Assembly: GCA_036244855.1 (NCBI GenBank)
Contig: BQKZ01000011.1
Coordinates: 90,123 to 154,122 of the forward strand
DNA from: Temnopleurus reevesii
Lineage: Eukaryota > Echinodermata > Echinoidea > Temnopleuroida > Temnopleuridae
Direction: 5' to 3'
Length of the DNA stretch: 64,000 nucleotides
The notes under the pieces are model-generated. The model was not told the origin of the DNA. It ran no database searches and saw only the letters and a list, made by a program, of their open reading frames with translations. Shown in pieces: positions 46,099 to 58,997 of the stretch. The stretch's first letter is position 1; each line of letters starts with the position of its first letter. The position numbers and the translations under genes were made by a program.

Positions 46099-46225
46099 AG
46101 AACTCATGGATCTGAGTAAAGTCGCAAAAAGTGACAATATAATGACACACCGGTGAGTATATCAATGAAAATACTCAACTGTGTGTCATTATAGTGTCAC
46201 ATTACTCAAATATGTGAGTTCTTGT
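46099..46225. mobile_element. Inverted-repeat element L, cut by an assembly gap
   Basis: CAAGAACTCATGGATCTGAG at left and CTCAAATATGTGAGTTCTTG at right, with inner GACAATATAATGACACAC and GTGTGTCATTATAGTGTCAC. The gap begins immediately after the right arm, so the end is unknown. Confidence 0.75.
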
Positions 46226-46523
46226 NNNNNNNNNNNNNNNNNNNNNNNNNNNNNNNNNNNNNNNNNNNNNNNNNNNNNNNNNNNNNNNNNNNNNNNNNNN
46301 NNNNNNNNNNNNNNNNNNNNNNNNNNNNNNNNNNNNNNNNNNNNNNNNNNNNNNNNNNNNNNNNNNNNNNNNNNNNNNNNNNNNNNNNNNNNNNNNNNNN
46401 NNNNNNNNNNNNNNNNNNNNNNNNNNNNNNNNNNNNNNNNNNNNNNNNNNNNNNNNNNNNNNNNNNNNNNNNNNNNNNNNNNNNNNNNNNNNNNNNNNNN
46501 NNNNNNNNNNNNNNNNNNNNNNN
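46226..46523. other. Assembly gap (298 N)
   Basis: Unknown bases next to inverted repeat L. The hairpin may have caused the break. Confidence 0.99.
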
Positions 46524-46556
46524 TAGATTACAGCTTCTATTCGTTTGATCATATCG

Positions 46557-46830
46557 ATAACCCGTTGAGATTACTCACTGACTCAGTGGTCGAGCGTCTG
46601 CCTAATACCGGAGGGGCCGGTTGGGGTCATGGGTTCGATCCCCGGCCGAGTCATGGTAAAGACTTTTAAAAATGGGACCATTTGCCTTCTTGCTCGATCG
46701 GTATTTAAAAATTTAGGAGGGTAATAATAATGTTATGTTATGCAGCGTCTGCTAGAAGAACTGCAGCCCACTGCTAAAAGTAATTACACTGGGTGAATAC
46801 GAGATATAATTATTATTGTTATTATCATTG
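46557..46830 (+). mobile_element. tRNA-headed SINE S1, plus-strand copy
   Basis: CTGACTCAGTGGTCGAGCGT and GGGTTCGATCCCCGGCC give a clear tRNA-like head (about 46570-46655). The body has GGGACCATTTGCCTTCTTG, and the tail is TTATTATTG. Same order as 12833-13066 in the opposite direction. Confidence 0.85.
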
Positions 46831-46834
46831 ATAC

Positions 46835-47425
46835 CTCTTTCATTTCAAAATGGATGCCGAATACTATACTCTTACATTTCGTATTTTTAGCATGGCGATA
46901 AATACCAGATAAGCACTGTTCTTGCACTGAACACTCTGTGTTCTTCTTCCAAATATAATCGCCTCATGTCATCTGGTTTCATGGCATTTCCTTGTAAAAC
47001 AAAATAAAATGTCAGCAGAACTGTTTTGTAAAGCAGGAAAAAATGGCTTGAACCAGACCATCCTGACTATCTCTTCTAGACATTTTTGTATGGATGCATA
47101 AATGAATAAATAAATACTGCAACAATCATCGGTATCCAAATCTTTAAAAGCGGACTATGTAATAAATGGGTTAATATTAAGTAGTAAATCTAAAAAATTC
47201 ATATCATTTGCCTTCAATATGCCATGAAGCTAGTTGTACATTGACCGCCTGTAATTGTTTCTCACTCATAAATGTCCCCTACCTCATTCATGTGATAGGA
47301 GGTCTATGGTGAGTTCACGAATGATTTGCATTCGAACTTTTTATCGGTTGATAATATATTACGGTCTGAAAAGAGATGAGGGAGACGAAAGAAGAAAGAG
47401 AGGGTGGGATAAAGAGGAGAAACAG
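46835..47425. other. AT-rich stretch, nothing recognised
   Basis: No feature that I can support apart from a purine run near 47375-47410. Confidence 0.4.
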
Positions 47426-47432
47426 ATTATAT

Positions 47433-47678
47433 AAAGTCCGGTTCACACCTTTGCGTCTTTAACATACGTCGCGTCGGCCCAACGGGTTTTTTTTTTAGTC
47501 AAACACGCACAGAGATGGTGGACAGACGTTTGGCGTAAACTCCTTGATCACAAGCCGAACGTCAGTCCATCGTCAGACCTGCGTGTACTGTGCGCTCAAG
47601 GACCGATTTTATTTATTAAAAAAAACACGCTATAGGCCAACTCAGGCTAAGAATTCAATGGTATGAGCCTGCCTTTTG
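47433..47678. mobile_element. Foldback MITE, family A copy 10, diverged
   Basis: CCGGTTCACACCTTTGCGTC at left and CAATGGTATGAGCCTGCC at right, with GACAGACGTTTGGCG and CCGAACGTCAGTCC in the centre. Confidence 0.75.
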
Positions 47679-47819
47679 GGAGATTGGCTTGGAGGGGGGT
47701 GGAGCAGCTTTAGCGTGAGAGCAAGAGAGGTGGTGGATAGAGAGAGAGGGAGAAAGAGATAGACAGAGATTGAGAGGGGAAGAGATAGAGGGTGGGATGG
47801 AGAGAAGGAAGACACTTGA

Positions 47820-48060
47820 AGCAGTGGGCTTTGATAATATCAGCTAGCGCAAGTCGAGTGACCCCGCAGGCCATTGACGCATGCGTACATGTTAGCTTTG
47901 AACAAATCGTTCATCGTCACCCCACCTGCTGAAACATGGCCATCCCACTGCACGGTGCCTCGCCAAGCCTACCGCGTCGGCCGGGCAGCTGTGCCCATTG
48001 CCGCTGAAAACTCGTCCGCTTCGATTACCCCTTGGCTGGTAGGACTATTCCCTTGAAAAT
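47820..48060. other. GC-richer non-repetitive patch
   Basis: About 240 bases clearly more GC-rich than their surroundings, with GACGCATGCGTAC near 47876 (NRF-1-like CGCATGCG). Both strands have short open frames. It could be an exon or a regulatory element; nothing decides. Confidence 0.3.
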
Positions 48061-48582
48061 TCATCCATCCGTTTGACACCAATATCTGGGTATTCTGTTC
48101 TTTATTTGAGACAGGAGGGCTGGTTATAGATTTACATTTCTCCATTGTATTGTATAGCACTTTTCCTGATTCTTATCCCTATGCCCAACTCACCTCCCTG
48201 CAAATATACTTACTTTCGTTTATAATTTTCCTACGTAGATACATGCCATGACATACAAGTGTTTTCACATGCATGGCCTATTTGTTTAGCCCATCCTGTC
48301 CGCAGACTAATTAATCTTCTCTGAAGAAAAAAAATCAGTTAAGTTAATCATTAACTAAAGCTAATTGAAAGAGATTATATATAGATATCTCATAATAGAA
48401 AATACACTAAATCACGAAGATGATAATATTTGAACATATTTCTTTCACGGGTTGAGGAAAGCAGAGAAGAAATTAATAATGAATATGGGGAATTATGTTG
48501 TAAAAAAAGCACTGATATTTCACTTTTTGTGACATATGCACATCATAACAGAGGAAGAAAAGAATACAGTGGGAAATGATTA

Positions 48583-48741
48583 GAAGGAGTGAAAGATGAT
48601 AGAATAAAAAGAAAAGTGAGAAGACGGAATCGTGATGAGACAGAGAGTTGGAGAGAGCGAAGGGAGAGAGAGAGAGAGAGAAAGAGGGAGAGGGGAGAGG
48701 GAATGAGAGAAAGAGAGAGAGAGAGAGATGGAGAGAGGGGG

Positions 48742-48794
<53 letters not shown>

Positions 48795-48795
48795 A
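48583..48795 (+). repeat. Long GA-rich tract
   Basis: Over 200 bases, nearly all purine from 48650, with long uninterrupted GA runs at 48660-48685 and 48747-48793. Confidence 0.9.
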
Positions 48796-48975
48796 AAGGG
48801 ACGGGATGCAAAAGGAGTGCCATGATCATTGACATGCTATCTACGGTAGATATGTAACTATTATGATATTGACCAGAATCATTTGCAGAAAAAATGTATG
48901 TGTAGAAGAAAAGATATTAAAAAAAATCATAGGTGGAACAAAAAGAGTATACAGCATACCAGATATGTGTCATTG

Positions 48976-49002
48976 GTTTGTTGTTGTTGTTGTTGTTGTT
49001 TA
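48976..49002 (+). repeat. TTG microsatellite
   Basis: Eight or so TTG units. Confidence 0.85.
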
Positions 49003-49249
49003 TGATGTAGAGTTTTAGTATCTTCAAACAGAAAAAAATGGGAGTGAAAAATTAGTGAATGATCACCTTTTACGAGTAAAAAAATAAAACAATATACTGA
49101 CGGCAAAATAGTTGTACATATGCTAAACGGTAAAGGTTACTATGAGGAAGAGAGACTGAGTAAGACAGACGTGCATAAGAAAGAAGAAGAGAAAGGGAGA
49201 GAGATGGACAGAAAAGAAAAAGAGAAGGCATATAGCAGAAAATATACCA

Positions 49250-50280
49250 CCCTAGTCTCTCAAATATCAGAAATCGGCCTAGCATCGATGTGAATCAGTC
49301 ATATTAGAAGAGCGTCGATGTATCTTGAATTCGTATTAGAGACCCGTGGCACTACTTGATGACAAGAGTGCATTAACTTCTTTAAAGGCAGCCATTTTTC
49401 CTTCCCATCATCCGTGTTTGCCTTTTAGCTTTAAGCCAGCCTGCTACATTTGGATCGGAAGCTGGTGTTATAGCATGTTGCTATGTGATATAAAATTTAA
49501 GCAGACGCTGGGTACTTAACGGTAATTTTGATAACGCCTCGGAGCGCGGTATGTTTATGGTTAAAACGCTCAGTTTGCTTATGGGATATTCACACTAACT
49601 GAAAGCCCATTCACACATTAGCCTAAATAATTACCGAATATTTTTAGAGTATTCGGGTTTTTTCCCCTCAAAATTTCGCCGGGATACGCTTGGCCAACGC
49701 TGAATTCGTTTGGATTGCGCTTGCATCCACTGCCCCCAGTCAAGCGTGCGTCCTGAATATTTCTGTGAATTGGAGTATTAGATTAAATTGAATTATAATG
49801 ACTTTTTAAACGTTGGCTATTATGTAACCATGCAAGAACATTTATTGTTTTAAGCGCCATTCAGTTTCTGATAAATCGTCTGATTGCGACGGAACATTCT
49901 TCAAGACTACTCAAGATTGAAATCTCGTAGTGCAACATTAATGTTGCACTAGCTACCTTAATGCGGATTGATCATATTTCGTCCATTCAGAAACCCTAAA
50001 TGTGTGAGCTGAGAAAGAACAAATTTACTAAATGGAGGCCTCGTCGTCTACGATGGTCTTTGGAAATGCTTCAAGCGCAACTCGCAATCGATTTAAAACG
50101 ATTTGTTCATAGAGATTTCCCGCTCTCTTCATTCGTAAAGAACGTGTTTTTTCCTCCAAGATTAACATTTTGCTACTGCCACGAGAAGTACAAGGAGGAC
50201 TGGATTATGTCTGTTGAAATAATATTGTGCTTAAGGCGGGATTCGTTTCATCTTGGGTTAATCTATGACCTGATTTAAGA
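49250..50280. other. Non-repetitive stretch, no gene recognised
   Basis: The frame at 50000-50278 (92 codons, Lys/Arg/Phe-rich) lies just upstream of a LINE-like 3' end and could be LINE-related, but I cannot match it. Confidence 0.35.
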
Positions 50281-50321
50281 AGTATACCAATCTAGAGAAT
50301 TACCGAAATGCAGCTATTGCG

Positions 50322-50682
50322 TTGACGATGCTCACTTTTCAATTATCTATTTTTGTTTTCAAACTGAAAACATTAATTTCTTTGGCATTGACATGCGAAA
50401 TGATTTTATTTAGTTACCTCGATTTTTACATTCTATGTTTTGTAGTTTTGTCCCATTTGGAAACATTTGTAGGACTTGAATTATCGTGTTCCTTCCTATA
50501 TTGTAACTATGACACTAACAGTATATTCGCTGATAGTATTATAATTTTATTTGGATCGACAGATTTTGTATGGTGATGCCACCATACCAAATACAGGACC
50601 CTTTGGTAGATCAATTTTATTATTGAAAGGGCTACCCTGTATAAAGAAGGCCTAATAAATAAAAAAATAAAAAAAATAAGAA
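50322..50682 (+). mobile_element. Probable LINE 3' end
   Basis: T-rich region ending GGGCTACCCTGTATAAAGAAG, CCTAATAAATAAAAAAATAA. AATAAA with a short AAT/A-rich tail is typical of CR1/L2-like 3' ends. No RT motif is seen upstream. Confidence 0.45.
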
Positions 50683-51254
50683 AATCATTACCAATGATCC
50701 AATAGAATGTTTACATAATTCTCTTGTGAAAAAGCACGTAAGATCTAGCATGCAGTCTGAATGCTATTAAATCAATTTCAATCGACTTCCGATCTAAGGT
50801 CCTTCTTGTTTTTGTGTAGCTTAATCTAAGAAAACCGATTTTTGTTTTTCAAATCATTTTAAATATTGCCATATGTCGGAGGTAGTTTACCAAGTTATTG
50901 ATAGTTCAGAACATCCATAATGGTTTTAATAATATAAATATCAAGCAATATGATTATATGAACTTCTCTAACGGGTTTCGGCGATGTCCCTTTTGCTGCA
51001 GTACACTCTGAAAGAAGTTTGGCCTCGGTAATTATACCCAAAACGGCAATATCAGAAGAGCGGGCGTCCAAGAGTCACGTTTCTTGATTGCAACTGACAG
51101 GTTAAGTGAAAATTCCTTCACACGCCGATTAATACAAAAAAAAACCAAGCCTCGTATGAAACGTGTGGTCGCATTGGATATGGAGGTTAGATAGAAACCA
51201 ATATATATTCGATGCGAATGAGGAAGCACATTTTAAACACTCGATCACACCAAC

Positions 51255-51580
51255 AAAAACGAATGGCACCGACTGGAAAATGACCAGATCGTGACTTTCC
51301 GTTGTCATTCGGTTTGAAGAATAATATAAAACATTTGTAGTTAGATATGAATGATAGTCAATATCATGATCGTTATCATTTTTGTGACGGATAATTTTCG
51401 ATCAAATGTGAAAATTTGCCAACGAACATGACCGAAACGTGATTTTCCGATGTCATTTGGTTTAAAAGAGTTTAGAGGATAGTTGTCGTTTAGATATGAA
51501 TGATAGTTAATATGCTACAAAAAGCTTTATCAATTTTATTGTTGTGACATCATACATTTCAATTGAATCTCAAAACTTAA
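51255..51580 (+). repeat. Tandem repeat, about 148 bp, two copies
   Basis: GTGA(C/T)TTTCCG(T/A)TGTCATT(C/T)GGTTT occurs near 51291 and 51439, each followed by TTAGATATGAATGATAGT. Later parts are diverged. Confidence 0.75.
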
Positions 51581-51782
51581 AAAAAAAAACGGTTAGCCTA
51601 AAAAAAAAACCCTCTTAAAACGTACCTTTTCAAAGTAAGCCCAAAATTATACTTATGAGCAATATTCTTTTAAATGCACTTAAAATGAGCTATTTATATT
51701 TACTTCCAAAATTGAAGCGAGAATCAAATTAGATCATAAGACATTCCTGCTAATTCCTGTCATGCATAATAAAAAGAGTGCG

Positions 51783-51784
51783 AG

Positions 51785-51826
<42 letters not shown>

Positions 51827-51829
51827 GGT
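51783..51829 (+). repeat. GA microsatellite followed by a G-run
   Basis: GAGAGA run then about 12 G. Confidence 0.85.
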
Positions 51830-51834
51830 CAAGA

Positions 51835-54475
51835 GTTGAGTGAACTGCAAATTATGATTTAACACACTTTTCATGCAAAATGATCTGAGGAAAAAAATCA
51901 TTCGTACTTGTTCCATATTTGGAATCTTAAAGGTGTGATTTTACCTTTTTTAATTACCTTGAACATCAAATTTAGAACATTTTAGAATCACAAGACCACA
52001 TCAAAATCTGGTATAAAACATCCATGACCTACTTTTTGGAACCCGTTTTCTTGAGTGTTCCAAGTACAGAACAAAAAAGTTGAATCTTTCACATTTCTCT
52101 AAGATCTTAAGTCTAAAACCTTTAATCTAAGGTAGACCTAACTCTTTTGTTTTCCAACTAAAGAAGATTTACGACTGTTATTCTGCTGAAATAATATTGT
52201 AAGCGGAAGTCCGTTTCAAAGAATTGCGATCTTTCTGTTTATTGATATGGATTTGAAAACGAAAATGATTTAATGCTACCGATAAAGAGAGAAGTAACAT
52301 GATAGAACGCCATGTTGTCCATTTCGTCGTTATTATCACTTATGGTCTATGGGTATTCCAATAACACACGCAGCCTTGCTAATGGGCTGGGGCATGCATA
52401 TACCCGGCCGAGCGGCTCGTAAATGGTGCGTGGAAGACAAGGTTTTGTTGAGTGTTTGGTCCTTTGGGATTCTCGGGTAACCGCCCCGTGGGACTATCTA
52501 ACATCTCCGTTAGATGCTGAGTGCTTGCCCAACAAGCTACAAAATATGCAATTTCTTAGATCGAGGGTGATGAGAAGAAAAATTCGACGATTATCGAGAT
52601 GTGTTAAAAATAACACCGATGGATCATTACACATGCATAAATTACGAACAGCTTATCAGATGTTTATTGGTGTGGACGTAATAGTCGGGTTAAAGAGTTT
52701 AATCAGATGTCTTCAGAACTGTGTATCAACTATGCTAGAATATGACATTCAAATATATAAATCAGTGGTGCGATTTATACTATTATGAATGATTAAGCTA
52801 AAAAAAAACCCTTGGTTAATATAGACCAGATTTCAATAGTTAAACTACGGAGTATGACAATAAAAGTCATAACTAAGAATAAAAGTATATAAAGGCGGAA
52901 TAGAAACAATTGAAGAAAAGTAGACAAAGAATAGATCAATACATCAATAACGTTTTGATTTATGTGATATAAATTAAGTGATATTTCACAACCATTGAAT
53001 GAAATTATCAGGAGGCCGTAGGATAAAGCATCACAAAACGGCAAAACATATGCAAACAATAATGCGTTCCATATCTATGAAACCAGAAACTCCCAAAAAT
53101 ATCACAGTTTTTTTTAGGACAACCCTAGGGCAAAAAAAGCGTCAAATACAAAGACCAAATCATGTGGAATAAATCAAGCAATGAAATAAAAAATGCTCCA
53201 TCACTTAAAAGTTTTTAAAAGAAATTGAAAATTCATATTTTGCGTTATATTAATTAAGTTTTTTTCTACTGATTATATATGTTAGTTATATATCTTAGAT
53301 TATATATCTTTATTGGTCACCCCCTGCCCATTCTGTCTTAAAATGTAACAAATAATAATTAAGGGGATATCCCAGATAAGCCTTGCTTTTGCTATCCCCA
53401 TCCGTGCCCTATCATATATTGTGTTTTTTTTATGTTTTGCTCATATACATGTATTTGATTTGTATTTGTCATTTGCATTATGTATTTGATGTATTTTTAA
53501 TACGACTTGGAGAATATGGGGCATTGAACGACAGTAAGAAAGAAGTAGCCTATTGAATTGATAAAAGGTAATAAACACGATGACGAAATTACATCCCCTG
53601 ACGTTGTGGAAGGTAAACTGTGAATAAAACAAGATGAAAATAATAAATCAAGTGCACATTCAATTAAAACTGATTTACTTAATCTACAGTTCATAGATGA
53701 AGGACACTTTGTGAAAAATTGCACGAATGATTATTAAAAAATCACAATGTATATCTTGGTCAACAATGTTATAAATTGATAAACGTCTGGTAGTCGGATA
53801 TGCAAATAAATATAATTGGTTTTGTGCGTCAAGGTATAAATCAAGGTAATAGCATTGATTAGAATGTTTTAAAGTAAGCTTTTGAGTTTAATATAGAAAA
53901 TTGCAATTCCTTAATATAGAAACACTCATTGTCTCCAGTTTAAATTGAAAAAGGTATGTCTGTCATTCCAATCTGAAGATTTCGTCATTCAAGCAAGAAG
54001 TCGGGTGAAATAACGAACACAAATTGCTTTTAGCAAATCACCGAATCCGTTCTTCTTCGTGAACACTGAGATTCTTGTCCAATAATCCCCGTCCTTCTTT
54101 CAAAAAGTAAGACAATTTATCAATTATCTGGAACACGAGGAAGAAATTGAAGGGAAACTGGGATTTGAGGAGGGTTCAGAGACTCAATTGCATTCCCATT
54201 GATTCGGGCGTGTGGCATTTCACAATATCCTACAAGATATAAGTGTGTTCATTTTGATGAAGCGCTTTTGGGTCCAGCGGCGTTTTTAATCACATTCACT
54301 GCAAATATCATAAGGCCTTTTCTTTGACTTTTTCTTTCATCGCATTCATATGGTCTAGAGTGCAGGTGAATGGCACGAAAGAGGAAGGTTGAAATATAAT
54401 AAAAAGTATTTTTATTGGAGGGAATCAAAATGAAAATCACAGGAAAATGAATCAAAAGCATTGTTATATTCATTA
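51835..54475. other. AT-rich stretch, nothing recognised
   Basis: The 121-codon frame at 52423-52788 has no recognisable domain. No repeat family is placed here. Confidence 0.4.
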
Positions 54476-54478
54476 AGC

Positions 54479-54479
<1 letters not shown>

Positions 54480-54540
<61 letters not shown>

Positions 54541-54565
54541 TATAGATAGATAGGTTGATAGATAT
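54480..54565 (+). repeat. GATA microsatellite
   Basis: About 15 clean GATA units, then variants. Confidence 0.9.
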
Positions 54566-54843
54566 CAAAACAATTTAACTGAAAATTTTCAGGAGACATT
54601 TTTCTACCCGTGGACCCGACCGCTCGCTACAACCCATCCCATATCTGATACACAAAACCAAACACGAAGTATGTGTGTGTCTGTTTTCTTTGTGTGTGCG
54701 TGTGTTCTTGTTTTGTTTTGTTTTATGCCAGAAATTATATTCGAAATGTGACTTCTGATTGATAGGTGCGAGTCATAACCACTGCACCGAATAGAATAAT
54801 GCTAATGATAATAATGATATTAATAGTGATAACAATAAACACG

Positions 54844-55006
54844 ATATAAACTATTTTCGAAAAGTTAAGTCGAACACAAATTCAATGCTCCTTTTTAATG
54901 ATATTGAAATCGAAACCGGCCTGTCATTGTTGCGCCGCAGAGTTGAATACACGGAGTACGGATCCATTGTCTGCGTTTGACTTAATTTTCCGGAAATAGT
55001 TTATAT
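54844..55006 (+). mobile_element. Inverted-repeat MITE, family I copy 1, reference copy
   Basis: Terminal inverted repeats of 28 bp, 25 matching: left starts ATATAAACTATTTTCG and ends GTTAAGTC (54844-54871); right is GACTTAATTTTCCGG to TTTATAT (54979-55006). Inner GGATCCATTGTCTG and ACAAATTCAATG recur in the other copies. 163 bp, no frame. Confidence 0.85.
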
Positions 55007-55079
55007 TGTGTTAATAGAAACAGTGATCATAACAATGTTATTACTACTACTAATGATATAATTATTAATAATAACACTA

Positions 55080-55570
55080 ATAATTCATTGTGCTTGTGTG
55101 TTTGTGTGCAGGTGTGTACAAGTAAATTTATGTGTAAATGTCTATATGTGTTTGTGAAAATGAAAGGAGATGTACCTGTCAGCAGCAAAAAGCGTCCAAC
55201 CAGTGGACTATATTGACTTATTGAAATCGTGCTATCTACAGTAGATCTTAAACTGTTATTGGATTTTTTTTCTCACACTTTTGATTAAGTATTTATGTCA
55301 TGAATAATATTTGATCTATGCTCTCCTGCTTGGGGTAGATGGAGAAACACTGTACCATAAATTATGTGTTTGTGGTTTTTTTTTGTGTGTGTGTATGTTT
55401 GTTTGTTTAAACGCAGAAAGAGTTGACGAGGATAATATGGAAAAAAGATGATAAAGGTGTGTGGCACAAATATCTAAACTGATAGAAATTTGAATTGGTC
55501 ACATCCTTTAAAAATGTCAAAATGCGTATGCTATCTTAGGTAGATCTTAAACTGTTTTAGAGTATGATAT
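55080..55570 (+). repeat. GT-rich region with two copies of a GTAGATCTTAAACTGTT module
   Basis: GCTATCTACAGTAGATC at 55230 and GCTATCTTAGGTAGATC at 55531, each followed by TTAAACTGTT, with GT runs before each. Relatives lie near 8927, 10888 and 48835. Confidence 0.5.
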
Positions 55571-55847
55571 AGGCGACTCCACACGAGGTTAACACATGCA
55601 TAAAGATACGGTGGAAATGGGAATATGATAAAGAACTGATATATATGAAACAATAAAGATGAAGAAGGAATCAATGGTCACACACGAATGAAAAGGGGGA
55701 GAAAGAAGGGGGGTGAAAGGGATAATGGGAGGAGAAAAGCAAATTAATTTATTCAATTATACATGGACAATAAAGCGAGATTATAGTAGACACCCAATAT
55801 TAATTCCTCTTTTGTTGGCAGTTCTAGTGATATCAATAAGTAAGAAT

Positions 55848-56065
55848 GAGTGTTTGTCTGTGGATGTGTGTGCATGCATGTTTGTGTTTGTGTGAATGTG
55901 TGTTAATGTAATGTGGATAGGAGAGGAGAATGTGAATTAAAAGATAATACAATTAGGACAAGAAGATGGGTGGAAAGAGGTTGCAAGAAAAAGATTTAAA
56001 AAAATGAAAGAGAAAGGGAGAGACAGAGACACATAGACACAAGGAGAGAGAGAGAGAGAGAGTGC
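55848..56065 (+). repeat. GT-rich then GA-rich simple sequence
   Basis: TGTGTG runs at 55850-55905 and GA runs at 56008-56063. Confidence 0.75.
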
Positions 56066-56069
56066 GCGG

Positions 56070-58510
56070 AACAAAAACCCTGTACAATAATAAGAGAAGA
56101 CAATAATAGAAAAGGAACCCTTTTGAAAGGGGTGACGTTAAAGAGAATTCGAGAGTGAAATACGGAAATAAGGAACTCTGTCATACAGTGTGTACAGCAC
56201 CAACCATAGAGGTATGTTGCAACAATCAAACCTATCAACAACCCCAAGCCCATCCCGTTCAAACACGTGCTGAAACCATAACACACAACCCAATGGGATA
56301 TTAATGATCGTAGATTTGCGACTGTTTCGTTTGAACGACCCCATGTCTCCATGTCCAGCCTATTAGAGGTATTATTTCATGCTCGCCATATGTCTTCGTC
56401 TCGCTTTGCCAGTCACGTGATCGGCCTCTAAACCTCGGTAATACCTTCCAAATTTCGCCTCGAACATACATCTTTCTTTCAATGCTTTTCTGTCTTTTCC
56501 GGAGGTGAGCTATGATGAATAGCTGGCCAACGAAAAGGCTACAATGCCTTTATATCTGTATGTACATGTAAAAAATGATAAATGATCGTTATTTTTATAT
56601 ATATAGATTATTTACAAATGTACATCAAATCTTGTTTTATTTAATTTGATATACATTTTAATATAATGTCATATTTTATTTAATGGTACTTTGTTTCTGC
56701 ATTCAAATATTACAAGATTGAATACAAATGAGTAAACACAGATAAGTAAACAAGAATAATGATTAAAAACATAAAGGGTAATGTAGCACATAATTACGTG
56801 ACAAATAAAGGCTTAAAGGAAATTCCATCATTGATTTTCAAAGAATAACATAGAACATTCTAGAAACATAGTGACGAAGAGGCAGACCCAAATGTTGGCT
56901 TACTCACATTTAGATTTATTTGTACAACATGATCATTTATTTTCAATATCATTTGAAATAAAAAGGCTCTGAAATGATTTTATAACCGAATATACACTAG
57001 CTCTACGTTTAGTTTTCTCAATTGATGCACACGAAAATGGTGCATAAACGTACTCTAAAAACACGTATACAAAAAAAGAAAACACGGTGGCGGTACCTTT
57101 ATTTCAACATTCTAATCCATTCCAACACTGGCCATTAAGTGACATTTACAATCAATTTTGTGATCAGTTTGCCTAATTCTAATCGTGTGTATTGCAGACT
57201 CGGTGGTCTAATAAAGAACACGATTTCTAGTTAGGCACCATAGCGATGTGTTTTAATGTCAAGGAGGCTATGCTTTCATCAAATTGCACGTGTCTTTTGC
57301 AACGCTTCACATCGCGTCAATAGTAAATTTAATCATTGTAAAATGAAAAGCCATGCTTTCATAAATTGGCTTGCTCGAAAAGTCACAATACAAATCATAT
57401 ACTTTTTTTTGTCTCGAAATTGGAAGTAAATTGACAATTATTTTTAATCATAATTTTGTCGCAAATCTAAACATTCCCAACCTATATTATTTTGTTACTG
57501 TTTCTATGAATAATATGAATTTGCATAAAACTTAAAAATGATGAAGCGAATGCCATTTTGCTCATTCCCCCCAAAAAATGAAATAATTAAAAAAGCCTTT
57601 AATTAATCGAAATGAAAGGAAGTTTTGCTACTATATATTCCAAATATAAATATTGATCAGTATTTAAAAAAAGAACCATGAAATGCAATCCATTGCAATT
57701 GGAAGCAACATTGCATATACCATTTTAGTTGTGATAACGTTTTTGTGCTGAGTAATTCAATTTCACCGCGACGCATAAATTGAGGTTGATCATACTTGGA
57801 AATTGGTCGTGAAACAATGACTGGTTTATATTGCTTATCGATGACTCAAAGTGGTTTTTATTGGCAATTTATTGGTGCTGAATTAAAGAAAACGACACAT
57901 TTACCGGAAAAGTAAATCATTATTCTTTCCTAATGTATAATATGTAATCAGAGGCAGTTATATTAATAGTTTCCATAATGCAAAACTTGTTATTTTCCAT
58001 TGGTTTTTTTTTATATTATGACTTTTGCTTATTTATAAGAAAAAATATGATAACTTGAATACACTTTGTTTTGTCTGGCATAGATATTCTTAACTTTATT
58101 ATTTTCTAAGTATTTTCCAAGGTGTTAATTCTCTATACAGGCACTACAGATTACTAAACACATCTGCTTCGAATCCAATCCTTATTATTTTTCTAGGTAA
58201 CTTTATATAGAGAGGAAATTGTGGGTATATAATAGTCGTTTGTTACTTCATTCAATATCATGTATTGTATTCATCTTTGTCCTAATTAGTTTTTTTTATA
58301 TACTTTGCATTTGATAAAAAATAACAACTGACCTTATTCGAAATGGACTTAACTTCTAAATACTGAGGAGTAATGATTTTAAATAACGGAATATTAGATA
58401 TTTCGCGTGGAACGGTCACCATGTGATGGTCCTGACCGACATCTTTCAACCTGATAGAGTGGTTTACTTTCTATCAATGGTGTTGATTTTATTAAAGAAG
58501 AATCGTATTT
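56070..58510. other. Long AT-rich stretch, nothing recognised
   Basis: About 2.4 kb without a placed repeat, exon or RNA gene. Confidence 0.4.
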
Positions 58511-58514
58511 GCAT

Positions 58515-58728
58515 TACACTCTAAAAACTCAAATGTTGAATCAACATTTAAAAGGTTGGAGGAGTGACAACCTTTTCAGAATGGTAAAATAACATTTAAA
58601 AAGTGTTGGATCCAACTGTTCAGGTGTTGGATCCAACATTTCTAAAGCCTAAATTTACCATTTGTAAATGTTGTCACTCCTCCAACCGTTTGAAATGTTA
58701 ATTTAGCATTTGAGTTTTTAGCGTGTAT
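58515..58728. mobile_element. Inverted-repeat MITE, family K
   Basis: CACTCTAAAAACTCAAATG at left and CATTTGAGTTTTTAGCGTG at right, with GGTTGGAGGAGTGACAAC and its inverse inside and a TTGGATCCAAC centre. A possible TA duplication flanks it. About 210 bp. Confidence 0.85.
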
Positions 58729-58729
58729 G

Positions 58730-58795
58730 CTGCACTCGATACAGGTGAGGTGGGTGGGTAGACCTAGTGAGGTTTGTGTTCCTTGCTGCAGCACT
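58730..58795 (-). mobile_element. SINE-like repeat N fragment
   Basis: On the minus strand, CTGCAGCAAGGAACACAAAC and CACCCACCTCACCTGTATCGA match the N body at 37310-37385 when both are aligned. An apparent signal peptide frame over it is not a gene. Confidence 0.5.
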
Positions 58796-58997
58796 GCTAA
58801 CTCAAGAGCTATTATGCTACATAACAGAGCGCGTACCAACTTCATATAAAGTAAGTGTTAAACACTTTAATGGAACAAATGATTACAGATTACCTAATTA
58901 AAGAAAATAGCTTAAAAGTGGGCTTGGGAATTCCATTTTTAGTGGTGCCGTTAAAAACAATACTTGGCGGAGAATATTTCAGTTTATTTGCTCAGAA

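Noticed and set aside
46181..46669. Frames across the N gaps (also 33034-33422)
   Set aside because: They exist only because unknown bases carry no stops.
52423..52788. 121-codon frame
   Set aside because: No domain, no splice context; low support.
58642..58845. Minus-strand frame with a signal-peptide-like start
   Set aside because: It lies over a SINE-like N fragment and the right arm of MITE K; the hydrophobic start comes from repeat sequence.
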